From the NCBI GenBank assembly GCA_002011235.1, contig MTMO01000002.1, forward strand, positions 1 to 64,000: a stretch of 64,000 nt of DNA, in the 5' to 3' direction. Within the stretch, counting starts at the first letter, position 1; each line of letters begins with the position of its first letter. Made by a program: the position numbers and the translations under genes. The notes under the pieces were generated by a model. The model did no database searches. It was not told where the DNA came from and saw nothing but the letters and a program-made list of their open reading frames with translations. Source of the stretch: Archaeoglobus sp. JdFR-27. Lineage in GTDB: Archaea; Halobacteriota; Archaeoglobi; Archaeoglobales; Archaeoglobaceae. Below are positions 39,200 through 49,469 of this stretch, one piece after another.

Positions 39200-40606
39200 T
39201 CATCTAGGTTTCCTCACCTTCCAGTAGTAATACCTGAACCCGTTCTTCTCATTCAGGAATCTGAACGTCCTCTCAACCTCCATGTCCACATCGATCTCTT
39301 CTTTTCCACGATAGATGTCCGTGACTTCCATGAAAACCCTTCCACCTCCTTCAAAGTCAACAACGGCAACAACATGCGGGTGAACGCCGTCGGCATTGTA
39401 ATTTCCGGGGGAGAGCAGATTATCAATCGTGTAAGTATAAATTCTGCCTTTTTCAGAGAGCCTTACCTCCTCATAGTTATCTTTGGCCCCGCATTCAATA
39501 CAGCATCTGCCTATCGGATAGCTAATAATCCCGCAGTTCTTGCATTTCATACCATAGAATCTCAGGATGCTTTTCTTGTCCCTCCAGTACTTAACCGGAG
39601 ATGGGCTGTCAGGATAACTTCTCTCTCCGATTTTCTCTCGGAAGTAAAGATATTCTCCATAGTCGATTTTCTTCTTGCTTTTGACCATTTTCTCGAGATT
39701 GGATTTCAGAGGAGACTTTACGTCAATCAGAAATGCATCACTTCCCTCTCCATAGCTACCGAGGATTATCTTACCTTCCTTGGCAAGATGATGGGCCAGA
39801 AGGAGGAAAGGATGGGCTGTTCCGAGGATTCCAACCTTGTCAAAGAAGAACTCCTCAGGCTTTACACCAACGGATTTAAGCAATCCGACATAGCTCTTCG
39901 GGTCGGGGGCGGAGATAACGAGTCTGTCAATATCAGCAGGCATCAAACCCATCTTTGCGAAGAGAGGCATAACAGCAGCCTGAAGATTTGCAGCATAGCC
40001 AAATCTTGCATCCACCCTCATATCAAAGTCCTTCATTGAATCGTCGTAGGCTTTCATCCACGCTCCTGGCTGGGGTTTGGAATACGATGAATATCCCAGA
40101 ATTTCAACTTCTCCCTCGTCTCCCTCACCATCGCTTCCATCGCTTCCCTTTTCGACAGTAAGGGCAACAGCTCCATCCCCAAAGAGTTGTTCGTAAAGTG
40201 TGGATGGTTTCACAGGAATTTTTTCTGAAGCAATTACAAGGATTTTCTTGTATTTTCCAGAATCGACCATTTCAGAAGCCATAATCAGGGCGTTGGTTGA
40301 GGCTCTAAAGGTATCGGTAACATCTGCCGTAAAGATATCTGGTTTCAAATCGAGGGCGGTTGCTACGAGAGATGCTGCCTGCTTTACCTTAAAAGGAGAA
40401 GAGGTTGATGCAAAAATTAATGCGTCAATGGAGTCAGCATCGACAATTCCACTAGCCGCCTCGACAGCCATCGTTATTGTATCTTCATCCCAGCATGCAA
40501 CACTCCTTTCCCCGCCTAAAGATTGAAATCCCGTGGCTTTTGTTATCTCTCCCCTCTCCAACCTCCACACAGGAATATAAACGTTACATGAAGTAATTGC
40601 CGCCAT
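39200..40606 (-). CDS. HMG-CoA synthase-like protein fused to DUF35 Zn-ribbon/OB domain; catalytic Cys and His apparently lost
   Basis: Thiolase-fold region DVTDTFRASTNALIMASEM; C-terminal CKNCGIISYPIGRCCIECGAKDNYEEVRLSEKGRIYTYT. Confidence 0.82.
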   Translation of the reverse strand: MAAITSCNVYIPVWRLERGEITKATGFQSLGGERSVACWDEDTITMAVEAASGIVDADSIDALIFASTSSPFKVKQAASLVATALDLKPDIFTADVTDTFRASTNALIMASEMVDSGKYKKILVIASEKIPVKPSTLYEQLFGDGAVALTVEKGSDGSDGEGDEGEVEILGYSSYSKPQPGAWMKAYDDSMKDFDMRVDARFGYAANLQAAVMPLFAKMGLMPADIDRLVISAPDPKSYVGLLKSVGVKPEEFFFDKVGILGTAHPFLLLAHHLAKEGKIILGSYGEGSDAFLIDVKSPLKSNLEKMVKSKKKIDYGEYLYFREKIGERSYPDSPSPVKYWRDKKSILRFYGMKCKNCGIISYPIGRCCIECGAKDNYEEVRLSEKGRIYTYTIDNLLSPGNYNADGVHPHVVAVVDFEGGGRVFMEVTDIYRGKEEIDVDMEVERTFRFLNEKNGFRYYYWKVRKPR

Positions 40607-40660
40607 ATGCTTACCTCCTTTTGGGTTTAACTTTTATGGCTACCATCAAACCTACCAACT

Positions 40661-42613
40661 TCACCTACCACTCCATTCAGGCCTCCTCTTCGAAACGAAA
40701 GCCCTCATACCCTCAGCAAAGTCCTTGGTCGGGATTAAAAGCTCGATTTCTCTGGCGGCGATATCCATTGAAGTCTTTATTGAATCCCTCACAGCATTTA
40801 TCGATCTTTTTATCGCCCTCGCTGACAAAGGAGCCAGTAGAGATATCTTGTCAACGAACTCAATCGCAACCTCCTCAAGCATCTCATGTGGGACGATTAA
40901 ATCCACAACTCCAAGTTCCTTTGCCTCCTCAGCATCCATTATCTCTCCTGTCAGCAGATATCTCGCGATCTTCCTACCAAATAACATGTATCCGAAAGAG
41001 GAGGCTATCGGTGGCATTGCTCCTATCAAACCCTCAGGAACAGAAAACGTTGCCTTCTCGCTTGCTATAACAACATCAAAGAAGAGATTCAGTTCCATTC
41101 CCCCTCCAAAGGCATTACCGTTAACCAGTGAGATCAGGGGTTTTTCGTAGTATGCCAATGTATTAACGAGAGGTAGGGCAATTTTCTCAAAGAAATCCGT
41201 TCCATCCTTGAGATCCTTCCACGAGCCCATCACAGCGATGTCATCGCCAGCACAGAAGGCTCTTCCTTCAGCCGCCAATATCGCAACCCTGACATCTTCG
41301 TCATCCTCTGCCCTCTTGAACGCTTGGTTCAACCCAACCCACATCTCTTCATTCAAAGCATTCAACTTCTCTGGCCTCCGCATCGTAATAAGGGCGTAGT
41401 CATGACGTTTTTCGTATCTAACTGGCCCAAAATCAATCCTTTCAAAGTTGTACTTGTAGAATCCTTCTCCACTCTTCTTCCCAAGCTTACCCTCTTTCTG
41501 CATTTCCTCAAGAAGTGGATCTGGTACATATTCTTCCAGTTTAGTCTTGCTCTTTCTTGATTTCAGAATATCAACAACCTTGCCTATACCATAGCTGTCC
41601 GCAAACCTCAAAATCCCTTTCGGATACGCCATTCCCTTCACCGTTGCCTTATCGATGTCTTCTTTCGTTGCTATTCCATTCCTTAAGAGCCATGCAGCCT
41701 CGTTAATTCCTGGAGCAAGAATCTGAAGCGGATTTACATTGTATGCATACTTTTTAGGAATCTTGGCTCTATCGTAGAAGCTCTTGTAGGTATAGAATCC
41801 TTTCCCAGTTTTCATCCCTAAGGCGTTTTCTTCAACCATCTTCTCGAGAATCGGAGGCATTTCAACATTGAATCCCCTCTTATTAACCTCCTTCAATACA
41901 TTGTATACTGTATCAACGCCCGTGAAATCCACAACCTCGAAAATGCCCATTGGCAAACCGGCTCTGTACCTGATAGCAGAATCTATCTCTTCCGGTTTAA
42001 AGTTCTCAAGCAGCCTTATAGCCTCGACAAAAACCCTTATATTGATCCTGTTGATCAGAAAGCCCGGAACGTCTTTTTCAACCATGACGTAATCCATTCC
42101 TATAGATTCTGCGAACTTCTTCGTTGCGTTTACGGTTTCATCAGAGGTTTTCTCTCCTTTTATTATCTCAACCAGCCTTATGAGTGTTGGAGGATTAAAG
42201 AAATGGAGGCCTACAACCTTATCCTCTCTCTTCGTTGCCTTCGCTATATCGGTTATCGGAATCGTTGAGGTATTAGTTGAAAGAATGCATTCTTCTTTGC
42301 ATTTCTCATCAAGGGTTTTGAAAACTTCATGCTTAACCTCAGTTTTTTCGATTACCGCTTCAATTACAAAATCAGCCTTTGATGCTACCTCTTCAAGGTT
42401 CTGACTCGTTTCTATTCTCTGCAACACTTCATCAGCACTCTTTATCTTTTTCTTTTCCTCAAGCTTCTTCAAACTCCAAGTTATCCTTGCAACAGCATTT
42501 GCCAGAATGTTTTCATTTATGTCGACAATGGTAACGTTATAGCCGGCAAGAGCACATACTTCAGCTATGCCATGTCCCATTGTCCCAGCACCAACAACCA
42601 GAACATTTTTCAT
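40661..42613 (-). CDS. bifunctional 3-hydroxyacyl-CoA dehydrogenase/enoyl-CoA hydratase
   Basis: N-term VLVVGAGTMGHGIAEVCALAGYNVT; C-term crotonase ILAAEGRAFCAGDDIAVMGS. Confidence 0.95.
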   Translation of the reverse strand: MKNVLVVGAGTMGHGIAEVCALAGYNVTIVDINENILANAVARITWSLKKLEEKKKIKSADEVLQRIETSQNLEEVASKADFVIEAVIEKTEVKHEVFKTLDEKCKEECILSTNTSTIPITDIAKATKREDKVVGLHFFNPPTLIRLVEIIKGEKTSDETVNATKKFAESIGMDYVMVEKDVPGFLINRINIRVFVEAIRLLENFKPEEIDSAIRYRAGLPMGIFEVVDFTGVDTVYNVLKEVNKRGFNVEMPPILEKMVEENALGMKTGKGFYTYKSFYDRAKIPKKYAYNVNPLQILAPGINEAAWLLRNGIATKEDIDKATVKGMAYPKGILRFADSYGIGKVVDILKSRKSKTKLEEYVPDPLLEEMQKEGKLGKKSGEGFYKYNFERIDFGPVRYEKRHDYALITMRRPEKLNALNEEMWVGLNQAFKRAEDDEDVRVAILAAEGRAFCAGDDIAVMGSWKDLKDGTDFFEKIALPLVNTLAYYEKPLISLVNGNAFGGGMELNLFFDVVIASEKATFSVPEGLIGAMPPIASSFGYMLFGRKIARYLLTGEIMDAEEAKELGVVDLIVPHEMLEEVAIEFVDKISLLAPLSARAIKRSINAVRDSIKTSMDIAAREIELLIPTKDFAEGMRAFVSKRRPEWSGR

Positions 42614-42736
42614 GAAAAGAATATCTGATCATTAGTATTTAATTCTTCCTATTTTGCAACCAAAAAAGGTTTTTCTTTACATTAAACCAGAAAATAAAAA
42701 AATTATACTTACTGAGAACAGGAAATTAATCAAAAG

Positions 42737-43981
42737 TCATTTGGGACTGATTCGGCCCCACTTTTCAAGCGCCTTTCTTAACTCGGTTTTTTCTTCGGCA
42801 AAATCCTCAAGCGGTATTCCTTGTAAAGATGCTTCTATGGCCTGTCTTAACGCCTTAGCTCCAGCTAAACTTCCATCAGGGTGACCGTGAACGCCTCCTC
42901 CGGCCTGGATTATTACATCCGTTCCGAAAAACTCGATGATCGACGGCATCAAACCGGGATGCAGCCCCCCCGACGAGACAGGGAAAACTCTTTTGAAGTG
43001 GTACCAATCATCCCTGCATATTCCTGCAAGCCTGAGAACTTCTTCTCTGCTACCAGCCATCTTTCCCACCCCAGTCCCAACGTGCATGTTGTCAACTCCA
43101 GCCATTCTCGTGAGTTTGGTGATAACTTCTAAGGAAATCCCATGTTCTGGGTTCCTCGTGAAAGCTCCATGCATCGCTCTATGGGCATGGATCGCAAGTC
43201 CGTAATCCTCGCAAGTTTCCCTCAAAGTCTGAAATGCAGCAAATCCAGCTGTTAGGATATCGATCATTACATATTCATTCCCGAAATCCGCCACGAGCTT
43301 AGCTCTTTTCTCCATTTCTTTTGTTTCAGAAGTTATGTTTGCAAGATACGTTTTCCTCTCTCCTGTTTCTTTCTCAGCTTTTTCTCTTGCTTTCATCACG
43401 TTTTCAAGCCTTTTTTCGAACCTTACGAAGGGCTGACTCGACAGGTTTTCGTCATCTTTAAGAATGTCTATTCCTCCAAGCCAAGAATTCAGCCCTACTT
43501 TTGCGTACTCTTCTGCATCGAACCCAACTTTCGGCTTAGGGACTGTGCATGTGAGTGGTCTTTCAAATATCTTCAGCTTTTTCTTTATACTTTCGATTCC
43601 AAACTGTGGACCTTTAAAATGCTTTGCATAATCTTCAGGAATCTCAAAATCATCGAACCGCAAGCCTTCTATGGCTCTCATTCCAAAAATGTTTCCCGCT
43701 ACTGAGCTGAGGAATTGTGGGATGTTTCCCTCCTCAAAAAGATCTGTTTTGTAGGCAACACTTATCCTGTTTCCATCTACTCTAAAAACTCTGGCCATGA
43801 GATCCCTTATTCTATCAGGAAGTTCTGTGAGAGTTGTCCATGTCCCAACTGAGCTCTCAGATGCAACCCTTCCAGCAGCCTCCTCGATCGGGAGATCTGA
43901 TTTTACTGTGAAATGACATATAATCTCTTCCGAAGGCTCATATTCCAGATCAACGAAGCTCGTATACCATTCAAATCCCAT
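42737..43981 (-). CDS. rbcL: ribulose-bisphosphate carboxylase large chain, archaeal form III
   Basis: GGIDILKDDENLSSQPF; GGLHPGLMPSIIEFFGTDVIIQAGGGVHGHPDG. Confidence 0.95.
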   Translation of the reverse strand: MGFEWYTSFVDLEYEPSEEIICHFTVKSDLPIEEAAGRVASESSVGTWTTLTELPDRIRDLMARVFRVDGNRISVAYKTDLFEEGNIPQFLSSVAGNIFGMRAIEGLRFDDFEIPEDYAKHFKGPQFGIESIKKKLKIFERPLTCTVPKPKVGFDAEEYAKVGLNSWLGGIDILKDDENLSSQPFVRFEKRLENVMKAREKAEKETGERKTYLANITSETKEMEKRAKLVADFGNEYVMIDILTAGFAAFQTLRETCEDYGLAIHAHRAMHGAFTRNPEHGISLEVITKLTRMAGVDNMHVGTGVGKMAGSREEVLRLAGICRDDWYHFKRVFPVSSGGLHPGLMPSIIEFFGTDVIIQAGGGVHGHPDGSLAGAKALRQAIEASLQGIPLEDFAEEKTELRKALEKWGRISPK

Positions 43982-44058
43982 GTTTTGTATTGGTTAGTCA
44001 ATTAAATAATCTTTTGCTTATTTAGCGAATTCAATAATTCATACCATATCATCCTATA

Positions 44059-44916
44059 TCATCCTTTTTCTGCCAGGTATACACCCAAAATTGTTAGAAC
44101 TCCACCAAGAATTTTAATAACTGTGATCTCTTCGTTCAGAATGAAGAAAGCCATTATCGCCGTGAAAAAAGGGATCAGGTAAATGTAGATCGCCACCTTT
44201 GATGCATCTTCCATCTCCAGAGCCTTGTACCATATAAGATAGGCGACGAAGGAGCAGAGAATTGATAGGAACAGTATTGAGGCCCAGCTTAGCATCATCA
44301 CAGGTATCTGAATTCCTTCGAAGGCTAAAAAGGGAACCAAAGTTATTATGCCTGTTAAAAAAGCCCATGCAGTCAAAGCATCAGCATCATGCCTCGATAA
44401 GAGACTTTTTCCCACAATTGTGTAAATCGCCCAGAGAAATCCATCAAATATCATTAGCAAATCACCGGCAAAGGTTGAGCCGCTGAAAAAGTTGAGTTTT
44501 CCGTTCGATAGCACAAGAGATATACCGACCATTCCAACGAGTATGCCCAATGCTCTTATTGGAGTGATCTTTTCACTAAGAAGGAAAATTGAAAACAAAG
44601 CTATGAAAAGAACCGAGCTGTTAATGAGGATGGATGCATTGATGGCCGTTGTAAGTTTCAATGCCATGAATTGTACAGCATAAAGTAATGAGACGCCTGT
44701 AAGTCCAAGGATTAGTAGTAAAATAAAATCTTTCCTTTCAAAACTAAAGAGTTCGTTCCTTTTTCTCAGGTAAACGTATCCAAAAAGCAAAGGCGAGGCA
44801 ATCGAAAATCTCCAAAAAGCTAGGTTGAATGGGCCCAGCTCGATGAGACCCCATTTTATGAATATGAATGAAGAGGCCCAGATGACCGCTACCAAGAGTA
44901 GGCCAATCTTTCTCAT
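44059..44916 (-). CDS. EamA/DMT-family transporter
   Basis: Ten-TM pattern with duplicated EamA repeats. Confidence 0.88.
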   Translation of the reverse strand: MRKIGLLLVAVIWASSFIFIKWGLIELGPFNLAFWRFSIASPLLFGYVYLRKRNELFSFERKDFILLLILGLTGVSLLYAVQFMALKLTTAINASILINSSVLFIALFSIFLLSEKITPIRALGILVGMVGISLVLSNGKLNFFSGSTFAGDLLMIFDGFLWAIYTIVGKSLLSRHDADALTAWAFLTGIITLVPFLAFEGIQIPVMMLSWASILFLSILCSFVAYLIWYKALEMEDASKVAIYIYLIPFFTAIMAFFILNEEITVIKILGGVLTILGVYLAEKG

Positions 44917-44965
44917 TCAAATCTAAGTTAGATTAAAAAGTGAGGTTCTAACTGAGTTCCAATCT

Positions 44966-45616
44966 CTAAGCTTCAGCCTCGGCTTTCTCTGGTTCTACTT
45001 CTTCTTCAACGACTCCTTTTTCAATCCCTTTTGGCTCCTTTAGCAGTTCTATCTTTCTTATTTCAACCCTTCTTAGTGGATAGACCTTCTTAGCATTCTT
45101 ATAGATCTCTGATGGAATCTTTCCAAGGATGCATTCCTGGATGAATTGAACAAAGCTAATGTCGCCGGATTTAAGAATTATTTCCCTCATTATGGCTCTT
45201 ATCGCACTCCTCTGTGAGGTCTTACACCTTCTTATTGTAAATGCCACGGGCTTAACTCTCAATTCATATCCATCGCTCGTTGTTATATCAACGACATCCT
45301 CTACCTTTGTCGTCCTCCTTCGTGTTAGACTGTTAATGTAGTCCCTTCCAAGCTCATATCTGAAGAAGCTCGTATAAGCGTTACTTCCTGCGACTTTGTA
45401 AACCTTGAAGTAAAGCTTCTTGTAAGGGTTCTGGTTTGAGTAGTCATTTGTAAGCTCAGCCAAGGTAACTTCAACAACTCTGTTCAAGACCTTCTCCGGC
45501 TCATCTGCGGGAGTCTGACCTATTTCACCCATCCCAAAGTATTCTGGGGCTATGAGCGTGTACCACTTTTTCAGTGTCCATTTATCCTTTACTCGTGCAT
45601 GTCTTTTCCTCGCCGT
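44966..45616 (-). CDS. rps3ae: 30S ribosomal protein S3Ae, probable ACG start
   Basis: (M)ARKRHARVKDKWTLKKWYTLIAPEYFGMGEIGQTPADEPEKVLNRVVEVTL; conserved N-term extends upstream of ATG 45532; GGAGGG at 45628-45623. Confidence 0.93.
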   Translation of the reverse strand, partial: TARKRHARVKDKWTLKKWYTLIAPEYFGMGEIGQTPADEPEKVLNRVVEVTLAELTNDYSNQNPYKKLYFKVYKVAGSNAYTSFFRYELGRDYINSLTRRRTTKVEDVVDITTSDGYELRVKPVAFTIRRCKTSQRSAIRAIMREIILKSGDISFVQFIQECILGKIPSEIYKNAKKVYPLRRVEIRKIELLKEPKGIEKGVVEEEVEPEKAEAEA

Positions 45617-45688
45617 TTTAATCCCTCCTAGCTTTTCATCAAAGAGTCAATTAATAAATTTTTTGTCCTTTGAGTTCAAGGTACTTGC

Positions 45689-46456
45689 ATGACCAACATA
45701 ATCGAAGAACAGATTAAAAAGATTTCCCGGATGCTTGCTGACGCAAAGCATGCCGTTGTTTTTACAGGCTCGGGGATATCGGCTGAAAGTGGGATACCAA
45801 CCTTCCGAGGAACAGATGGTTTATGGTTGAGATACAATCCAGAAGAAGTTGCATCGATTTACGGGTTTAAGCGAAACCCAGCAAAATTCTGGGAATTTGC
45901 TAAGGAACTCATAGTCAAAACGAAAGCCTCACCGAATCCCGCACACTATGCCATTGCGGAACTCGAAAAGGAGGGTGTTGTTAAGGCTGTGATAACCCAG
46001 AACATTGACATGCTCCACCAGAACGCAGGCAGTAAGAAGGTTCTCGAACTACATGGATCGATGAGCTACGTCGATTGCTTAGATTGTGGAGCAGAATATG
46101 AGTGGGAATACATCGAAAGGGTTCTCGAAGAAAAGCAGCCTCTTTGCGAAAAATGTAAGAGTGATCTTTTAAAACCGAGAGTTGTTTTCTTTGGCGAACC
46201 TCTACCACCAGATGTGCTCTCGGAGGCGATGGAAGAAGCAAAAAGATGTGATCTGTTTATTGTTGTAGGCTCTTCTCTCGTAGTTTATCCAGCTGCAAGT
46301 CTACCCGATATGGCGAAAAGGAGTGGTGCAAAGCTTGCGATGGTTAATCTCGAACCGACAGAGAAAGATCACACCTTCGATGCCATCGTTTATGGAAGAG
46401 CAGGAGAGATCATGCCTAGAATAGTTGAGGAGTTCAAAAGATTGAGATATGGATAG
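45689..46456 (+). CDS. Sir2-family NAD-dependent protein deacetylase
   Basis: FTGSGISAESGIPTFRG, TQNIDMLHQNAG, ELHGS, zinc Cys pairs. Confidence 0.95.
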   Translation: MTNIIEEQIKKISRMLADAKHAVVFTGSGISAESGIPTFRGTDGLWLRYNPEEVASIYGFKRNPAKFWEFAKELIVKTKASPNPAHYAIAELEKEGVVKAVITQNIDMLHQNAGSKKVLELHGSMSYVDCLDCGAEYEWEYIERVLEEKQPLCEKCKSDLLKPRVVFFGEPLPPDVLSEAMEEAKRCDLFIVVGSSLVVYPAASLPDMAKRSGAKLAMVNLEPTEKDHTFDAIVYGRAGEIMPRIVEEFKRLRYG

Positions 46457-46623
46457 GCTAAATCTTCTATGGCTATATATATTTCTTCCACATCAGCTAC
46501 CCATAATATCAGTTACTCATATTTTTCTTTAACTTTCTGATAACCTAATACACCAAATCTAGGCCTTAAGACAGAAACTACAAGTGGGAAAAATGAGAAT
46601 ATTTAAAACACTAAAACAAGACA

Positions 46624-47403
46624 CTAAAACTTCACAACCTTGCACAAATTCAAATAGTTCTCTGGATGAATTTTCTTGAGTTTGCCGCTACAAATCGGGC
46701 ACTCTTTATTGGGTCTCACTTCGATGTTAAAAATTTCCATTGTTTGGAGATCAATCCTGAGCAATCCCGAGAGGGTTTCACCTATTCCAGTTATAATCTT
46801 TAAAGCTTCAACCGCCTGAATGCACCCCATGACTCCGGGTGTTGCCCCTATTATTCCTGGCGTTTTTGACGGAGGAGCTACAGGATAAAGGCATCGATAG
46901 CAGGGGGTTGATTTTATGGTCATAGCTTCTCCTTCAAACTCAAATACAGCAGCATGAACTAAGGGTATATCTACAATCCTACATGCATCATTAAGAATAA
47001 ACCTTGTTCTGAAGTTATCTGGGCATGAAACAACTACATCGTGTCCCTTGATTATTTTCATCACGTTCTCAGGCTCAATTTCATCTTTTATCGCTTCTAC
47101 GTTTACATCGGGATTTAGTTTTTCGGCAAAATCTTTGGCTGATTCGGCCTTGTTCCAGCCTATCTTTCCTGAATGGATGACTTGCCTCTGGAGATTGCTT
47201 TTTTCAACGGTATCAAAGTCAACAATGGTTAGATTTCCAACCCCAGCTGCCGCAAGGTACATTATAACTGGACTGCCCAAACCTCCAGCTCCAACCACGA
47301 GAACCTTTGACTTTAAAAGCTTCTCCTGGCTTTCCAGTCCAAAATATGGAATCATTATCTGCCTGCTATATCTTTCGGTGTCAATCTTCAGTGAAGATCT
47401 CAT
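46624..47403 (-). CDS. ThiF/MoeB/HesA-family adenylyltransferase
   Basis: RYSRQIMIPYFGLESQEKLLKSKVLVVGAGGLGSPVIMYLAAAGVGNLTIVDFD; ATG 47403 preferred. Confidence 0.92.
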   Translation of the reverse strand: MRSSLKIDTERYSRQIMIPYFGLESQEKLLKSKVLVVGAGGLGSPVIMYLAAAGVGNLTIVDFDTVEKSNLQRQVIHSGKIGWNKAESAKDFAEKLNPDVNVEAIKDEIEPENVMKIIKGHDVVVSCPDNFRTRFILNDACRIVDIPLVHAAVFEFEGEAMTIKSTPCYRCLYPVAPPSKTPGIIGATPGVMGCIQAVEALKIITGIGETLSGLLRIDLQTMEIFNIEVRPNKECPICSGKLKKIHPENYLNLCKVVKF

Positions 47404-48478
47404 AGCTTTTCTCACCCAAACCAAGCTTTTCAGCATATTCAATCTGGACTTCTGGCGAGGTCCACTCCCAGAATTTTTTCTCACCAGTTAAAGCATCCCT
47501 ATTTGCTTCAAGCTTTTTCAGAACATCAAGACATGCTGCATCCACCGACACCATATCTCTCGAGGCAAATATCCCTACATCTGGAGCAACGGGGTTATCG
47601 CTGTACGGATGACAATCGCAGTGAGGGGTTATATCTATCATGAAGTTGATGAATGCGAAATTCTCCTTCCCAACGACCTCGAATACTCCCTTTGCACATT
47701 CGACTATTCTCTCACAGATGTCTGCTCCACTGAGCCAGGGACCAATAGTTACCGCATCATATTCGCATACCTCATTGCAGCCTGTACATTTAAGACATTT
47801 CGAGCGATTGATTTTAAAATTCTCTATCGCATTCACAGGACAGACCTCAACACATAAACCACATTCTGTACAGTTTTCGTTTATTTCCGGAGGGTTGGGA
47901 CAATGAAGGTCAAATTTAGAGGGTTTAGCAACGCATCCAACACCTATATTCTTTATGCCTCCTCCGATTCCCCCCTGCATGTGGAGCTTAAAGTGGGTTG
48001 CACAGATGATTTTGTCGACATGCTCGAAGGTCTTCGCAACATGAATTTCCTTCAGATTTTTCCCGTTAATTGGCACCTTCACAAAATCGAAGCCTAGCAA
48101 GCCATCGGCGATGATTATCGGAGCGCCTACCGTTTGAGAAGTGTAACCGTTCTCTTCAGCTATCTCGATTCTCCCCAATGCTGTTGCTCTATCTCTGGTA
48201 AGCCCGAGTCCTGTTGTTTCGGTTATGAATGGTCTTCCTCCTCTTTTCTCGATTTCTTTCACAATCGTTCTGAGGTAAACTGATCTGAGGGTTTTAGTTG
48301 TGCCTCTGTCCCCAAAATGGGTCTTAACGGCTACAATATCGTTCTTCTCAATAAAATCAAAAAGACCGCTTTTTTCAATAAGAAACCTCAATTTGTTTAC
48401 CAAGCTAAGATTTGGCTGAAACCACTCGGAAGGGTCCATTACTCTGGCCCTCGAGTCCGTAAAATAAACCTCGCCCAT
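47381..48478 (-). CDS. DUF362-type protein with two 4Fe-4S clusters
   Basis: CTECGLCVEVCPVNAIENFKINRSKCLKCTGCNEVCEYDAV; start at MGEVYF preferred. Confidence 0.88.
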   Translation of the reverse strand: MGEVYFTDSRARVMDPSEWFQPNLSLVNKLRFLIEKSGLFDFIEKNDIVAVKTHFGDRGTTKTLRSVYLRTIVKEIEKRGGRPFITETTGLGLTRDRATALGRIEIAEENGYTSQTVGAPIIIADGLLGFDFVKVPINGKNLKEIHVAKTFEHVDKIICATHFKLHMQGGIGGGIKNIGVGCVAKPSKFDLHCPNPPEINENCTECGLCVEVCPVNAIENFKINRSKCLKCTGCNEVCEYDAVTIGPWLSGADICERIVECAKGVFEVVGKENFAFINFMIDITPHCDCHPYSDNPVAPDVGIFASRDMVSVDAACLDVLKKLEANRDALTGEKKFWEWTSPEVQIEYAEKLGLGEKSYEIFTED

Positions 48479-48592
48479 GTTGCTTGCTTTTTGAAATAAA
48501 CTATTTAATGTTTTGGCCATGTTACTGACTGTAGATAAAGCGGGAGTAACAGAACCATTAGAAATTTAAACCAATCCTTCGGGGGATTAAGA

Positions 48593-49354
48593 ATGGAGAT
48601 AAATTTGAAAATTCCGATGCTCTTTTTCATACTCCTTTATATACTAGTACTTATTTGCTCCGGGTCAGCTTTAGCAGAACCGATGGTGGAAAAATCCCAT
48701 ATTGTTATCATTCCTGAAAAGGAGACCTATGTAATCGAGGTTCTTTCTTTCTTAGGAGATAATGCAACGGAATTGAAACTTGAGATGCCTGAAGGCGCTA
48801 AACTTATCAATATTTCTGGAAGTCTCAATTACTCCTCACTAAAAATTGACGGAAATTTAGTTTTATTTGAGAATCCGAAAGTAATAAATGGAAGTCATAT
48901 AGCTCTTGAGTACCACCTCCAGAATAAGATTTTCAGAAAGAAAATCACACTGAATACCACCAAACTGCTGGTTTTTCTCCCAACAATGATAGATGTTGTA
49001 GAAAGATCTGAAAATCTTGTCTTTAGAGGAACTGCAACTCTTGGTAGGAGTAACTACTCTATTCTTGAGGCTGAGAATCTCCTCCCTGGAGAAGAAATAT
49101 ATCTTAAATTTGAGGAGAAAAAATTAACTACCCCCCCAAGTGGTACTACTTCCAGTGATTCCAATAAGGGTAGTCCTAAATTCAATACAATTTTCTTAAT
49201 TGGCCTCGTGCTCATTATTGGAGGGGCGATTCTCTTCATTTTTACAAAACATACTAAGACTTGGGATGTTAAGGACGAAGATAAAGAAGAAAGCAAAGAA
49301 AAGAAAAAAGAAAACGATAAGACGAGAGAAAAGAGGGGAGGCTGGGAAATCTGA
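48593..49354 (+). CDS. hypothetical secreted/membrane-anchored protein
   Basis: Signal-like N-terminus, single C-terminal TM, highly charged Lys/Glu tail. Confidence 0.65.
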   Translation: MEINLKIPMLFFILLYILVLICSGSALAEPMVEKSHIVIIPEKETYVIEVLSFLGDNATELKLEMPEGAKLINISGSLNYSSLKIDGNLVLFENPKVINGSHIALEYHLQNKIFRKKITLNTTKLLVFLPTMIDVVERSENLVFRGTATLGRSNYSILEAENLLPGEEIYLKFEEKKLTTPPSGTTSSDSNKGSPKFNTIFLIGLVLIIGGAILFIFTKHTKTWDVKDEDKEESKEKKKENDKTREKRGGWEI

Positions 49355-49469
49355 TAAAGTGTTTAAGCAAATGTTTAAGCAATCTCTGCAGTATCCTCAG
49401 TCACCATACAAAAAGACCGTTAATTCTTTATATTCAGTCCAAGTAAACTACTCAAAGCAACTATTACGG

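Noticed and set aside
39374-40039. 221-aa plus-strand ORF
   Set aside because: Antisense to the HMGCS-like/DUF35 gene; no recognisable motifs.
42737-43981. Form III RuBisCO considered as a sign of a Calvin cycle
   Set aside because: Archaeal form III is established in AMP/nucleoside metabolism and no phosphoribulokinase is present in the window; an ordinary Archaeoglobales-type gene.
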